Below, piece by piece: positions 11,221-21,582 of a stretch of 64,000 nt of DNA (its first letter is position 1; each line of letters opens with the position of its first letter). The stretch comes from Panicum virgatum. Taxonomy: Eukaryota; Streptophyta; Magnoliopsida; Poales; Poaceae. The stretch spans positions 5,061,015 to 5,125,014 of the forward strand of contig NC_053146.1 in NCBI RefSeq assembly GCF_016808335.1. Direction: 5' to 3'. The position numbers and the translations under genes are program-made. The notes under the pieces are model-generated. The model was not told where the DNA came from and did not search any database. It saw only the letters and a list, made by a program, of their open reading frames with translations.

Positions 11221-11394
11221 ATGATTTTCAGGGGGCGGGTGACACCCCCGCCCCCGAAAATGCATTTACAAGGGCGGTCCTTGTACCCGCCCCTGCAAAC
11301 CGCCATTTTTAGCTGCGAAAAGCAGGGGCGGTTATGCTGTCCGCCCCTAAAAATGCAGTTTCGCCCGCCCCTACAAATCGTTTCTGCAGTAGTT
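11221..11394. repeat. CACTA subterminal repeats and 3' terminus
   Basis: At least seven GGGGCGG/CCGCCCC motifs in both orientations lie within 175 bp, followed by the terminus TTTCTGCAGTAGT at 11381-11394. In CACTA transposons such subterminal motifs bind the TnpA-type protein. Confidence 0.6.
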
Positions 11395-11658
11395 CGAGCT
11401 CCGACGGCTTCGGAGTTCGGACCATGACAGCCATTCGCTGCGCGAGCCGGAGTTCGTGATCCACGCCGTGGACGAACATCGCCGGGCGACGGCGCGGGCA
11501 CGCACGCCGCCGCCGGTGCTGCTGCTAGACTCCTGTCGATCCGACACCCGCCGCCACCAACTCCGGGGACACGGCGGCCAGAATCGAGCGCCTTCGCCAC
11601 TTTATGATGTGCCCCCAGGTATCTCGCTCGACCATCACATGGGTTTCATTTCATCTAT

Positions 11659-11919
11659 TTGCCGGTTGTTCATCGTCGGCCATGCGATAAGTTGAAGCTT
11701 CAACTCCTCTCCTCCGATCAGGCCGTCCTCTGCGCTTCGACGCTGATCTTTGGGAGCGCGATGATCTACTACGCGGCGAACCCCAGCATGGTTCCCGATC
11801 CCAATTTCACCTGGCTGATGATTGTGCTCTCCACTCTGGTTCTGCTCCTCGCGCTGCTGTCGTTGCTGCTCTCCCACCTAGCTAGCAGCCCCAGGCTCGA
11901 CGAGTGGCTGCACAACTAG
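11659..11919 (+). CDS. Hypothetical small protein with two predicted membrane helices
   Basis: This 86-codon ORF ends at TAG 11917-11919. Residues about 24-40 (VLCASTLIFGSAMIYYA) and about 52-74 (LMIVLSTLVLLLALLSLLL) are strongly hydrophobic, with the short linker NPSMVPDPNFTW and a polar tail ending EWLHN. This fits a small double-spanning membrane protein. The true start is unknown: an upstream exon may exist, since GC-rich sequence at 11395-11600 ends in the donor-like CCCCCAG/GTATCT and an acceptor-like CCGATCAG lies at about 11720. No family recognised. It lies just right of the CACTA terminus and is followed by AT-rich 3'-UTR-like DNA. It may be the end of a host gene. Confidence 0.35.
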   Translation: MPVVHRRPCDKLKLQLLSSDQAVLCASTLIFGSAMIYYAANPSMVPDPNFTWLMIVLSTLVLLLALLSLLLSHLASSPRLDEWLHN

Positions 11920-12311
11920 CAGCCGGCCAGCTCTATATATAGATTTGTTCATCATATAGTTATGCAACATTATGTGGGATTTGTTCATCGAGCAAATCAT
12001 GTATGCATACAAGATCAAGATTTGTACTTGTTACTCATGTGATATCTGTTCGTGGAGGTAATCTTCATCAATCAATACCTCTAAACTTAGGAAGTAGTAG
12101 AGACAGTAATAAGTAGGCAAAGGAACAATAACTCCAAAACTCAAGAAACCCTTTTATGCGCATTTGCAACATTTAAATTATAGATGATTTAGCGAGACCA
12201 GTATAACTTTGTATAAGCAGAAGTTTCTCTTAATCATTTTGTAATTGTGATTTCTTTTGTGTCTCTTATGCAAACATCGGTGATATACCAAATAAGTGCA
12301 CTACCAAGACA
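11920..12311. other. AT-rich spacer, no gene seen
   Basis: This is low-complexity AT-rich DNA after the small membrane ORF. It looks like 3' UTR or intergenic sequence. The candidate Helitron begins at its right edge. Confidence 0.4.
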
Positions 12312-12398
12312 TCTCTATCTCTACTACTGAAAAAGACCCTAAGCATCACTTTTTTTTCGTCCTCCTGCCTTTCGTTCATTCATCTCGCGCTCGCCCCG

Positions 12399-13989
12399 CG
12401 GATTCAGATAGGGTGACATGCCCATGGCATGTCAAGCTGTGACATGCGGCCAATCCAGGCCGTGGAAAACGAATCGGACGCCACTCCGCCGGCCGCCCGC
12501 AAAAGTCCGTTGCGGTCACCGTCTCGCGCCCAATTCCACCGTAGGTGGCTCCGTTTTCGCAAGGAAGCGCGCCAAATCAGGGGCCCCTGCGCTCGCTGGC
12601 CCTAATCCCCCACTCGCTGCTCACGCCAGGCGCCCGAAGAGGGCAGGCCGCCACCGCCGTAGTGGACCGGGAGTCCGGGACCGTCGCCGCCGGCCCGTTG
12701 CCCGTCGCTGCCACGGAAGTGCGCCGGTCGCCCGCCGCAGGAGGCCGCCGTCGCCCGTTGCGGCGCGGGGCGCGCTGGCCCGACCACGCTTGGAGGCTGG
12801 TGATGGCGGCCTCCACGCCGGGCCTGCATCCACGCCACTGGGGCTGCAGCATGGAGTCGCCGGCAAGGACGCCCGAGCAGGCTGCCGCAGCGTCAGGGGA
12901 CGCCCGAGCAGGCTGCCTGCATCCACGCCTTCTATTCTGAACTCTGTTTCTTCTACCTCTGGCTTCCTTTCTCTCTTCAACGGAATACGGTGGTGCTTGC
13001 TCGGCCTCCCCTGTACCCAGAAGTGGACAACGAACATTCAGCACGGCAATGCTACTTCAACTGAACCGAGGCTGCAATGCTTTCTTTCATTTCGATGGAG
13101 TTCAAGTCCTGGAGGTCGGTGTTCACGGACCACCCGGCGATGAACACCATCCGCCCAGCACCGGCGCGGCTCGTACATCCTGCTGCCGGCGAGCGCGGCG
13201 CGAAGCCGTAGGCGATGTGCGCGTCCTCGTACAGCTGCACCCGGCAGCCGCGGCGCTGCTGGAAGAAGGTGCGCGGGACGCCCCTGTACGCGGCGCTGCC
13301 GACGCCAGTGCCCCAGCCGCCTTCCGGGTCCGCGGCGACGTCCGTGAACTGGAGCTGGACGTGTATCTTGTCCCCGCCCCCGAGGGGCTGCCGCTTCTCG
13401 TCGCAGATGTCGAGCCACTGCTCCGCCTCCCGGCCGGCGACGGCGTTCTTCGCAAGCTAACTCACCTCCTCACGGCTAAGAGCTATTTTACATATGTTAA
13501 GTAAAATTACACCCGCTAAATAATTTTTTTTCGCTTTCATCCTCGCTTCGTGCAAAAAATTCGAACCGGAGTTACTAACTTCCCAGAGACTGGCTATTTA
13601 AGCTGGTTCAACTCCCTCGCTGTTTCCAATTTAGAACTAGAAGTTATGTGCCGCGGTATTGCTACAGTACCGCGCGGCCCATAGCCGTGACAGCCTCCCG
13701 TGCCCGCCTCGCGCGGCGGCCGCTGCAACGAGGGACGGCGGCCTCCCGCGGCGGCGACGAGCGACGGGCCGGCGTCCGCGAGAGCGAGGCGTCGAGATCC
13801 CCTGATTTGGGTGCCGGCGGTTGCAAAAACGGAGGCTGCTTGCGGTGGTCGGTGGATTTGGGAGCGAACGGTGACCGCAACGGACTTCTGCGGGCGGCTG
13901 GCGGAGTGGCGTCCGATTCGTTTTCCACGGCCTGGATTGGCCGCATGTCACAGCTTGACATGCCATGGGCATGTCCCCCAATCTGAGTC
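12399..13989. mobile_element. Pack-MULE (Mutator-like element) with long inverted repeats
   Basis: The 9-bp direct repeat CTCGCCCCG (12390-12398 and 13990-13998) flanks about 1.59 kb whose ends are long inverted repeats. The left arm from about 12401 and the reverse complement of the right arm from 13989 share GACATGCCCATGGCATGTC and continue in good alignment for roughly 180-200 bp, diverging inward. A 9-bp TSD with long TIRs is diagnostic of Mutator-like elements. No transposase is present; the cargo includes a phospholipase D fragment. Confidence 0.75.
13052..13460 (-). pseudogene. Phospholipase D gene fragment captured by the MULE
   Basis: The minus strand encodes one open frame with blocks typical of plant alpha-type phospholipase D between the C2 domain and the first catalytic half: GGGDKIHVQLQFTDV, then a W-G-G block, GVPRTFFQQRRGCRVQLYEDAH, and finally FIAGWSVNTDL. 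A further family block, YEPRRCWAD, is present in another frame at about 13165-13190, so there is an internal frameshift and a small deletion. No HKD catalytic motif is included. A whole enzyme would hydrolyse phospholipids to phosphatidic acid; this roughly 135-codon piece cannot. It lies between the MULE inverted repeats, as expected for transduplicated cargo. Confidence 0.7.
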
Positions 13990-13998
13990 CTCGCCCCG

Positions 13999-14812
13999 CA
14001 CGCTTCGTGCCCGCTCCCACGACTCGACGGTTCCTCCCCGCGCGCCCTCCTGCTCGGCTTCCCCGCCTCGCCCCCCCGCCGTCCCCGCCCCGCCCCGCCC
14101 CGCCTCCTCTCCCTCGACCGAGCGCCTCCCACCTGCCCTCTCGCGCGGTCCTCTCCCTCGCCGTCGCCGCAGCAATCTCCTCCCTGTCTCGCTTGCCGAC
14201 GCCGCCCTCGCCCTCCGCGTCTCGCTCGACGACCACGCCGGGCCGCCGTCCCGCTCGCGCCGCCCTCGCCTCCCCATCTCGCTCGCCGGCGCCGCCGCCA
14301 CGCCCTCTCCGCCCCATCCCGCTCACCGGGAACGAGCCCCCTCCTCCTCGGTCTCCCGGCGCGGACCAAGCGAGGCGCGGTCCGCGCGGCCGCCGTCCCT
14401 CGCCTCCGCTCCTGCAGCCGGACACGGTCTCCGTCTCGCTCGACGACCTCGCCGCGCGGCTGTCGTCCCCGGCTGCCGTCCGTGCCACCGCTGCGCCGCC
14501 CCCGGCATCGCAGATCCACGTTGTACGTGCCGCCGCTCTCCTGTCCCCTACCGCCATACGCGCCGCCGCAGCTCCATCGCCGTCCGCCGTACGCGCCGCC
14601 CCCGGCGCATGTTGGAGCTGAAATGCAGCTGGCGGAGGCAAGGGCTGGAGGATCCAGCAAGGCGCAGCTCGGAGCGGAGGAGGACGGGGTGGGGCGGATC
14701 TGGCGCAGGAGGCGGGAGCTCCGATGCGGTGGCACGGAGGGGGCCGCTCGCCGCTGACCTGGGCGAGCTCGAGCCCCAGCAATCTCTTCTTGCTGTGTTC
14801 ATAGCCCAGGTA
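13999..14812 (+). other. GC-rich exon-like block with a donor-like end
   Basis: This is Pro/Arg/Ser/Ala-coding, C-rich sequence, open in several frames on both strands. The last part could encode ADLGELEPQQSLLAVFIAQ and ends CCCAG/GTATCT (about 14812). The base bias and the splice-like end suggest the first exon of a gene, perhaps captured by the Helitron. No domain recognised. The AT-rich stretch 14813-15596 holds another exon-like piece near 15143-15265 ([18 protein letters not shown]) after CTCTCGAACAG, also unidentified. Confidence 0.3.
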
Positions 14813-15596
14813 TCTCCGTCTTTCGATCTGTCTCTGCACCCCGATTTTTTTCCATAGCCACCAGATTCAATGTACAACATCAAAGACTCTATCAGCCGTT
14901 TAGTTTCATTTAATCGAACCAATTTAGTGGTACATGTATTTTAAAGCATTAAGAAACAGAAACTACTACTTGCTTAGACCTCCGTTGATATGAATGTTTG
15001 AGCCTCCTCATGCTGCATTTGCTACTCAGCTTGGCTAAGCAAAATGCAACGAAGGCCAATATTCTCAGTTATGAAAAGGTGCTACAAATCTCAAGTTCAT
15101 TTTTTTTGTTAATTCTGTTTCCATATCTGTTCTCTCGAACAGTTGTTTGGCACCTACATTGAGTCTGATCCAACCAAAATTGCTGTTCAGGGCTTGCATA
15201 GGTTCAAGAAAGAAAATTGCAATCTCATCATTGTGGGTGGCAAGATTCAGAAGCAACATTATGTGCACTTGAAATTTGCAGTTCTGGCTTTCAGCATTTC
15301 CCCGAAGAAACCTAGCTAAATTTCACCACAAATCTTATTGACAGTAATATTAGCTAGGCTGCATTTGATCAGATGCAAGCCTTTAAACCAAAAATGTATG
15401 GTCACCCTAAAAAAGGTGGTACTCTTAACTCTTTATACTAAGGATGTTTATATTTACTATATGATCTTCCCTTCCCTATGCTTCAAGCAATTGGTGAAAT
15501 ACAGGTCATCAACCCTATCAGCAAATGGCTCAGTTCTACATAAAAAATGCTTTGCAAAAATGGCATCAGCGAAAGAGATATTCCAGGCCATGTCAG

Positions 15597-16283
15597 GCAA
15601 ATTGCTCCAAAGTTTTAGGATGGAATTACGGCATTTGCAACAGTCCAATTATTGAGGAGGTGTGTATCTCTATTTCCGAATTGTCAAACCTACCCAAAGT
15701 TCGGAGGCTCCTTTTCTTGTTCAAATACATGACTATAGTGCTCCAATACCGCAGATACGTGGCTTAGGGATGATAATGGGAACTGAAGTCACCAATAACA
15801 AGTCACCAACTGATCTATTCCCCTGCTGAATGGGGTAAGTAAATGCAGCAGCTACTACACTGCGAAATTTAATAGAGTTAGGCCTTATTAATCCTGTTTC
15901 AACTTCCAAGGTACCAAGAGAAGTCACCATCTTGGAACCAAAGCGTAACCTGAATCTGCCGGGAACTAAAGTTTGTTTATTGTTGGGTGATACTTTTTCA
16001 GTAATTGGTGCAATCTTTGGGCAGGAGTGCCAGAAGCGCGGCATGCTGGTGAGGGTTGCCGGCGACGCTATCATGATGTTGCCGACACTGATCATGACAC
16101 CTAGGGAAGTCGGCGAGGTTGATGAGGTAAGATCAGTGGTTTATAGTGTCACTATTGTCCTCTCAAGTCTCGAGTATCCTGGTAACACATATTGCTTTGC
16201 TTTTTCAGCTGATGAGAATCTATGGGGAAGCCCTTAAGGCCACTGAGGTGAGGGTGGCAGAGCTGAAATCCAAGAGGAATTAG
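15597..16283 (+). pseudogene. GABA transaminase (class III aminotransferase) 3' exons, degenerate
   Basis: Four exon-like blocks match the C-terminus of plant 4-aminobutyrate transaminase, the PLP enzyme of the mitochondrial GABA shunt. They are about 15597-15660 (QIAPKF, stop, DGITAFA), 15755-15834 (IRGLGMIMGTEVTNNKSP), 16002-16126 ([20 protein letters not shown] and [10 protein letters not shown]) and 16209-16283 ([18 protein letters not shown], stop). Introns start GTGTGT, GTAAGT and GTAAGA and end in AG. Damage: TAG within the first block (CAG expected), a 1-bp loss in the same block, and a 1-bp C insertion near 15822 in the second. The PLP-lysine exon is absent. The last two exons are intact. 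It lies inside the candidate Helitron in the same orientation. Confidence 0.75.
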
Positions 16284-17539
16284 GCAATTAGCCAAGCACG
16301 ACGAAGATGACGGTAAACATCAGGCAGCGATGAACACATGTACAGAAGAATAAGTTCAGGGTTGGGAGATGGCAATAATGCTGCAACGGGCACTACTCTT
16401 GAAGGGCAACAACTGTGCAAGGTAGCAGCTGCTCTGTCACTGTCTCACTAAGCAATCTCTTTTAGTGAGAGAGACATCATCCATCAACATAGATAGGACT
16501 ATTTGTTGACATATTTTAGTTTATTTTATTACCAAGGGTCCAAGGCACGCCAGGAGGCTTACTCCATTCATGTTTATTCTAAGAAAAATGACCTGCTATG
16601 GTTCCCTTACGTTTTTGCTAACCTCATTTCATATGCTCAGGAACTCTTACGTTGGCAAGATTTCCCTTTTCCATGACATGGAAGAGAAGCTCCAACAGGT
16701 TTATTCATCTAATAATCACTATAGTTCATGTCTCTTCAGTAACTATCAGTCAGTAGTTTGTTTCAGTACTGAATCTTACAATGATATGGCGTAAAGGTCT
16801 TTCAGAAGAAGTGGATAGTGTAAACCATAATTGTATATTAAGGCCCAATAACTGCTTATCAACACTCTTAATTGAGATAAATGAATATCACTCTCTAAGG
16901 ACTGAACTGGAATTGATACATTTGTTTCTACTGTTTTAAGTATTCTTTAGAGATAACTGCCCCTCTTCTCCTTGAGACCTTTGCTATCGAGTTAACATAA
17001 AACCATTCTTTCTAAATTCTTTCTGTTATATATTGACATTGTGCACTTTTTACATGCTACTCAGAGTCATGGCATGATCATTTGTCACATGCTTTCTGAA
17101 GAAGTCTTGAAAAATCTCCAAACTTCTTGCCTTTTTGTTTGCACTTTGCATGCTCTAAACTTTGATTAGCAAATTGTGTTTGTACTGACAACTAATTGTG
17201 TATGAGTTTTGCCATACCTCTGGATGTACTTATATTTAAATTGGGTTCCTGCCCTAGCATTTTAAAATGCTTAAGCTGAATGTAAATTACTATATATTTC
17301 ATACAATGTATCTGATTGTGGCATCATTGTGTTGTTTCCAAGTTGAGCTTATCATTGAATACAGTGTTTGGGATATCCAATCCCTTAATTTGGTCTCATC
17401 TGAGAGCGTATTTTTCATATATGTTTTTTACTGGTTTCAGAAGTCGGAACTGAACATTTTCTTGGGTGGCTGAATGCACATATGCCTAATTGCATGTGGT
17501 CAATGTCGTTTTTTCATGTGTTTTTACTAAAAATGACTA
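16284..17539. other. AT-rich, no gene recognised
   Basis: This contains 3'-UTR-like sequence after the transaminase stop, then AT-rich DNA. A possible exon, CAG/GAACTCTTACG...CTCCAACAG/GTTTAT at about 16639-16699 (KISLFHDMEEKLQQ), is flanked by splice-like sites but has no recognised domain. Confidence 0.3.
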
Positions 17540-17544
17540 AATAG

Positions 17545-17657
17545 TGTAGGAGAGGAAAGAATTGATGTATCCCTCCAAACCCTAGATGGGTGGGTATATA
17601 TAGACCTATACATGGGTCTCTTAATGGGCCTCTACATGGGCTCAATAAACTCCAACA
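17545..17657 (-). repeat. 3' LTR of the inverted copia element
   Basis: 113 bp, TGTAGGAG...CTCCAACA on the plus strand, nearly identical to the right LTR. Next to it (17658-17800) is an approximate tandem duplication of about 80 bp around CCCCGCAGTCTGAACTACC. Confidence 0.9.
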
Positions 17658-17813
17658 CACCCCCGCAGTCTGAACTACCGGCGCAGCGGTGTTCAAGACT
17701 GGACAACAAGAAAACCAACACAACACCCCCCGCAGTTTGAACTACCGTCGTAGCGGTGTTAAAGACTGGACCGGAAGCAAGTACAAAGGGCAAATACCCC
17801 CCCGCAGCCACAA

Positions 17814-19200
17814 CTAGCCATCTGCTACGTTGAGGTTGGAGCGAAACTCCGAGAAGGTCGACGAGGGCAGCCCCTTGGTGAATATGTCAACAAACTGGGA
17901 GGTAGTCGAGACATGGAGTACCCGAACATCACTGATGGCGACTATCGCGCACGAAGTGTAGGTCGATCTCCACGTGCTTCGTCCGCTGGTGTTGGACGGG
18001 GTTGGTGGAGAGATACACGGCGCTGACGTTGTCGCAGTAGACGAGCGTGCTCTTGGCGAGCAGGCTGTGTAGCTACGCCAAGAGCTGTCATAGCCAGGAC
18101 GCCTCCGCCACGCCGTTAGCGACAGCCCGGTACTCCGCCTCGGCACTGGAGTGGGAGACAACCGGCTGCCGCTTGGACGACCAGGAGACCAGGTTGCCGC
18201 TCAGGAAGACGGCGTAGCCGGTAGCGGAGCGACGAGTGTCCGGGCAGCCAGCCCAGTCAGCGTCGGTGTAGACCACCAGCTCAGCAGAGGACGAGCGGTG
18301 AATCATCAGGCCGAGGTCCACAGTGCCACGGACGTACCGGAGGAGACGCTTCAGCGTAGCAAGGTGTGACTCCCGGGGATCATGCATGTGGAGACAGACC
18401 TGCTGAACAGCGTAGGTGAGGTCCGGCCTGGTGAAGGTGAGGTACTGCAAAGCGCCGGCCAGACTCCGGTAGGCAGTAGGATCAGCCACCGGATCACCCA
18501 GATTAGCAGACAGTTTCGCCTGAGTGTCGACAGGAGTGGAGCAGGGCTTGCAATCAGTCATCCCAGCCCGCTCCAGGATATCGAGGGCGTACTGTCGCTG
18601 GTGAAGGAGAAGACCAGACGGGCGAGGCTCAACAGTGACGCCCAAGAAATGGTGGAGCTGACCAAGATCCTTCATAGCGAACTCCTGCTGTAGAGAGGAG
18701 ATGACACTCTGAAGTAACTGCTGACTGGAGGCTGTGAGCACAATGTCGTCGACGTATGGCAGCAGATAGGCAGTCTCAGCCCCACGGCGGTAGACGAAGA
18801 GAGACGTGTCAGACTTGCCTCGGTGAACTCCAATGTCAGCAAGAATGTGGCGAACCGAGAGTACCAAGTCCGAGGAGCCTGCTTCAGTCCATAGAGAGAC
18901 TTGTTGAGTCGGCAGACCATATCCGGACGACTCGAGTCCACAAATCCCGCTGGCTGAGAGCAGTAGACAATCTCTGACAAGGTGCCGTGAAGAAACACAT
19001 TCTTCACGTCCAGCTGAAGGTCTCATCATAGTCCACACCAGGCGCATCGAGAGCGCAGGCCAAGAGCGCGAGAGCGTAAGCGAGAGGACCGTGCGCACCG
19101 TAGCGGGCTTCACGACCGGGCTGAAGGTCTCATCATAGTCCACACCAGGCCGCTGAGAGAACCCCCGGATAACCCAGCGAGCCTTGTAGTGCTCTAGTGT
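17814..19200 (-). pseudogene. pol: Copia reverse transcriptase-RNase H, frameshifted
   Basis: Blocks in order on the minus strand: HYKARWVIRGFSQRPG and VDYDETFSPVVKPATVRTVL (about 19190-19080); DMVCRLNKSLYGLKQAPR in another frame (about 18930-18870); the catalytic YVDDIVLTAS (about 18755-18725); FAMKDLGQLHHFLGV; YRSLAGALQYLTFTRPD; then the RNase H region (YTDADWAGCPDTRRSATGYAVF, SSAEAEYRAVANGV) and a frameshifted C-terminus VLHVSTTSQFVDIFTKGLP. The YVDD catalytic pair is intact. A 30-bp copy of upstream sequence is inserted in the N-terminal part, and at least three frame changes occur. It is not functional. Confidence 0.88.
19013..19149. repeat. 30-bp direct repeat in the copia RT region
   Basis: Positions 19013-19042 and 19120-19149 are identical. 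The copy at 19120 lies in the normal coding context (VDYDETFS). The other interrupts the sequence just before the LDVKN block, so it is the inserted copy. Confidence 0.85.
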
Positions 19201-19782
19201 GCCATCAGCCCGACGCTTATGCGTCCAGTATCAGCCTAGTTTCTTTTCCTCCTCCTACCCAGCCGCCGGCGCCGCCCCTCCCGGCGTCGTCCCTCTTCTC
19301 CCCTTCCTCCTTCCCTCCCCTCCCCTCATCTTCCTCTGCTGCCGCGCAGCAGGTGCTGAGCTCTGCTGGCGCCGCCGCATCCTCAGCCTGGGGCGCTGCG
19401 GCCTCCTGGCCGCAGATCCGGCCCGTGGCCGCCCTGCAGCCCGTCGCCGCCGCCGCTGCAGCGGCTGGTGCGGGCAAGGGTGCGGGTGCCAGGCCCCGGC
19501 CGGCCGCCGCCCTAGTCTCGTCCCAGCCGTCGGCCGCCGCCCTGGTCTCCTCCCAGCCACCACAGGATGGCGCCGCCGCGGATCCCGCAGCTGCTGTCGC
19601 CGCAGCCGACGGGGGTGCAGGCGCGGGGGGGGGGGGGGGGGGTGCCTGCGGGCGCGGGAGGGAGCGCTGCCCAGCTGCAGCCTCCCCTGCAGCAGGCACT
19701 GAGCGCCGCCACTCAGCTGTCGCCTCCCCTGCAGCAGATGCTGCAAGTGTAGCAGCGGCCCACGGCCGACGCTAATGCAGCT

Positions 19783-21582
19783 GTGGCCGACGCCCAGAGC
19801 GCCCGCGCTGCGGCCCAGCGCGCCGCCGCCGTCGATTCGGCCGTCCTGCGGGCCGCGGCGCAGCTGCTGCAGGCCGCGGGCGTCGATCCGACCGCCCTGC
19901 AGGCCGCGGCGCAGGTGCTGCAGGATCCCGCCGCCGTCGCCGTGGCCCACCGCGCTGCTGTCGCCGCGGGCAAGCAGCCCACCGCCGACGCCGCGCCTGA
20001 TGCCGCGTGGACCGGGCTCGGAATGTCGCATGCAGATGCGCCGCTCTCCGCCACCGCCCTCCGCGGGCAGCAGGCCGACGCCGCTCTCGCCGCGGCCCTC
20101 CTCGCCGCCAAGTCGGAGGCTTTGGCGGCCCAAGAGCGGGTCCACATGGCTGTCCTCGCCTGGGAGCGCGAGCGCGCCGCGGCCGACGCCTCCGCTCTCC
20201 GGGTCGCCGAGGCGGAGCGCTTCCTCCGCACCTCCTCCGGCCAGCTGCCCATCGACACCGAGCCAGGCGCCTCTTCCTCACGCCAGGCGCCGCCCGTTGG
20301 ATCTGGAGCCCGGTACGACCTGACCGACCCCATGGCCGCCCAGCTCCACCTCCAGGCCGCCGGGGTCCAGAACATCAGGGCCCTGGTCTCCGTCCTCCTC
20401 GACCCCGCGTCCTCCTCCTACGGCCGCTGGCGGGACCAGGTTCTGCTCGCCCTCCGCCGCTACGCCCTCGACGACCACGTACTCGTCGACTTGCCGATCG
20501 AGGCGCGGGACGTGGCGTGGCTGCGCCTCGACATCGTCGCCATGTCCTGGATCTTCGGGACCATCTCCCTTGATCTTCAGGACCTCGTCAGGGTCCACGG
20601 CGGCACCGCGCGTCAGGCCTGTGTGGCGCTCGAGGGCCAGTTCCTCGGCAACGCCGAGTACCGCGCCCTCCAGCTTGACGCCACCTTCCGTACCTTCGAG
20701 CAGGGGGGCCTCTCCGTCGGTGAGTACTGTCGGCGGATGAAGAGCATGGCCGATGCTCTTCATCCGCCGGCAGTACTCACCGACGGAGAGGTCCCCCTTC
20801 ACGACCTCGGGGATCCAGTGTCCGATCGGGTCTTGGTGCTCAATGTCCTGCGGGGCCTGAGCTGCACCTACGACCACCTGAAGGGCTGGATCGCCCGTCA
20901 GAGGCCTTTCCCCACCTTCCTGCAGGTCCGGGATGACCTTGCCCTCGAGGAGATCACCAGGGGTCTCGCGCCCGGATCGTCCTCGCCCACCCCCTCCGCG
21001 CTCGTTGCTCCTCCACCGACCTCCTCCGCTACTCCTGCCACCTCCCTGCTCGGTGCTGCTCCCGCTGGGCAGACCAGAGGAGGGGGGGCGTGGACGTCGC
21101 CGGCGAGGGAGAAGTGGTGGCGGTGGTGGCACCGGTGGTCCTGCTTCTGGGGGTACCAGTACCGGTGGGGGCCGTCGGGGCGCGCTGACATCGGCTCCCG
21201 CTCCTGCCCCTGCCCCTGGAGGTACGCCCTGGCCATCCTTCAGCAACTCATGGTCAGGGCGCATCTCGATGTGGCCGTTCCAGGGTCCGGGAGGGGGGCC
21301 TTGTCCTCAGCTCCAGCCGACGGCCATGTTCGCTGGTGCTGCTCCTCTCTTCGTGCCGTCCTGGACTCCGTCCGTTCAGCCCAGCCAGCAGCCGACCTGG
21401 CCTGGGGGGTGGGACCAGGCCGCACTGGCGCAGTCCTTCAGCACTATGGGACTGACGCCGCCGGCCAGCACCGAGTGGATCGCCGACTCGGGTGCCTCGT
21501 TCCACACCACTCCAGATGCTGGTATTCTCTCTTTTGTCCGACCCCCACACCCCGCTTGTCATTCTTCTATCATGGTTGGTGA
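19783..21582 (+). pseudogene. gag: Copia gag, in the inverted segment
   Basis: A long open frame gives an Ala/Gln-rich N-terminal stretch and then a copia gag core: RYDLTDPMAAQLHLQAAGV, RWRDQVLLALRRYALDDHVL, GGTARQACVALEGQFLGN, GGLSVGEYCRRMKSMADAL, and VLVLNVLRGLSCTYDHLKGW. An in-frame insertion after MADAL (HPPAVLTDGEVPL) is created by a 39-bp palindrome. The frame changes near 21100 where protease begins in another frame. It is opposite in strand to the element's RT and primer site, so it would not be expressed from the LTR promoter. The true start is unknown because upstream sequence is low-complexity, including a 17-18 G run near 19626. Confidence 0.85.
20709..20791. repeat. Near-perfect palindrome, 39-bp arms with a 5-nt loop
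   Basis: Arms 20709-20747 and 20753-20791 are inverted copies with one mismatch around a 5-nt loop (20748-20752). The right arm adds an in-frame segment to gag that is not expected from the family, so it is an inverted duplication of the left arm. Confidence 0.95.

Larger units (their letters stand above)
4434..11394 (+). mobile_element. CACTA-like DNA transposon, degenerate 3' part, split by nested solo LTRs
   Basis: Positions 11221-11394 carry many inverted copies of AGGGGCGG/CCGCCCCT and end in TTTCTGCAGTAGT, the reverse complement of a CACTA-type terminus (the last base is T where G is expected). This is the subterminal-repeat plus terminus layout of CACTA transposons. The left terminus was not found and is probably beyond the first gypsy element. 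Removing the solo LTR at 4923-10584 (and one TSD copy) rejoins 4434-4922 with 10585 onward. I infer that both belong to the same host element; the left extent is uncertain. Confidence 0.5.

Noticed and set aside
13052..13460. A functional phospholipase D gene
   Set aside because: Only about 135 codons, no HKD motif, an internal frameshift, and it lies between MULE inverted repeats.
13637..14857. ORFs of 357-400 codons on both strands around the MULE right arm
   Set aside because: They run across the MULE boundary and TSD and consist of Pro/Arg/Ser/Gly-biased translation of GC-rich DNA. No single frame has domain content.
15932..16237. A 101-codon ORF that includes transaminase sequence as a stand-alone protein
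   Set aside because: It starts in an intron and reads through splice sites; the true coding blocks are the exons listed for the pseudogene.
19217..21264. Several long GC-rich ORFs antisense to copia gag (up to 328 codons)
   Set aside because: They are shadows of the plus-strand gag/protease, with low-complexity Arg/Pro/Ala composition and no domain.
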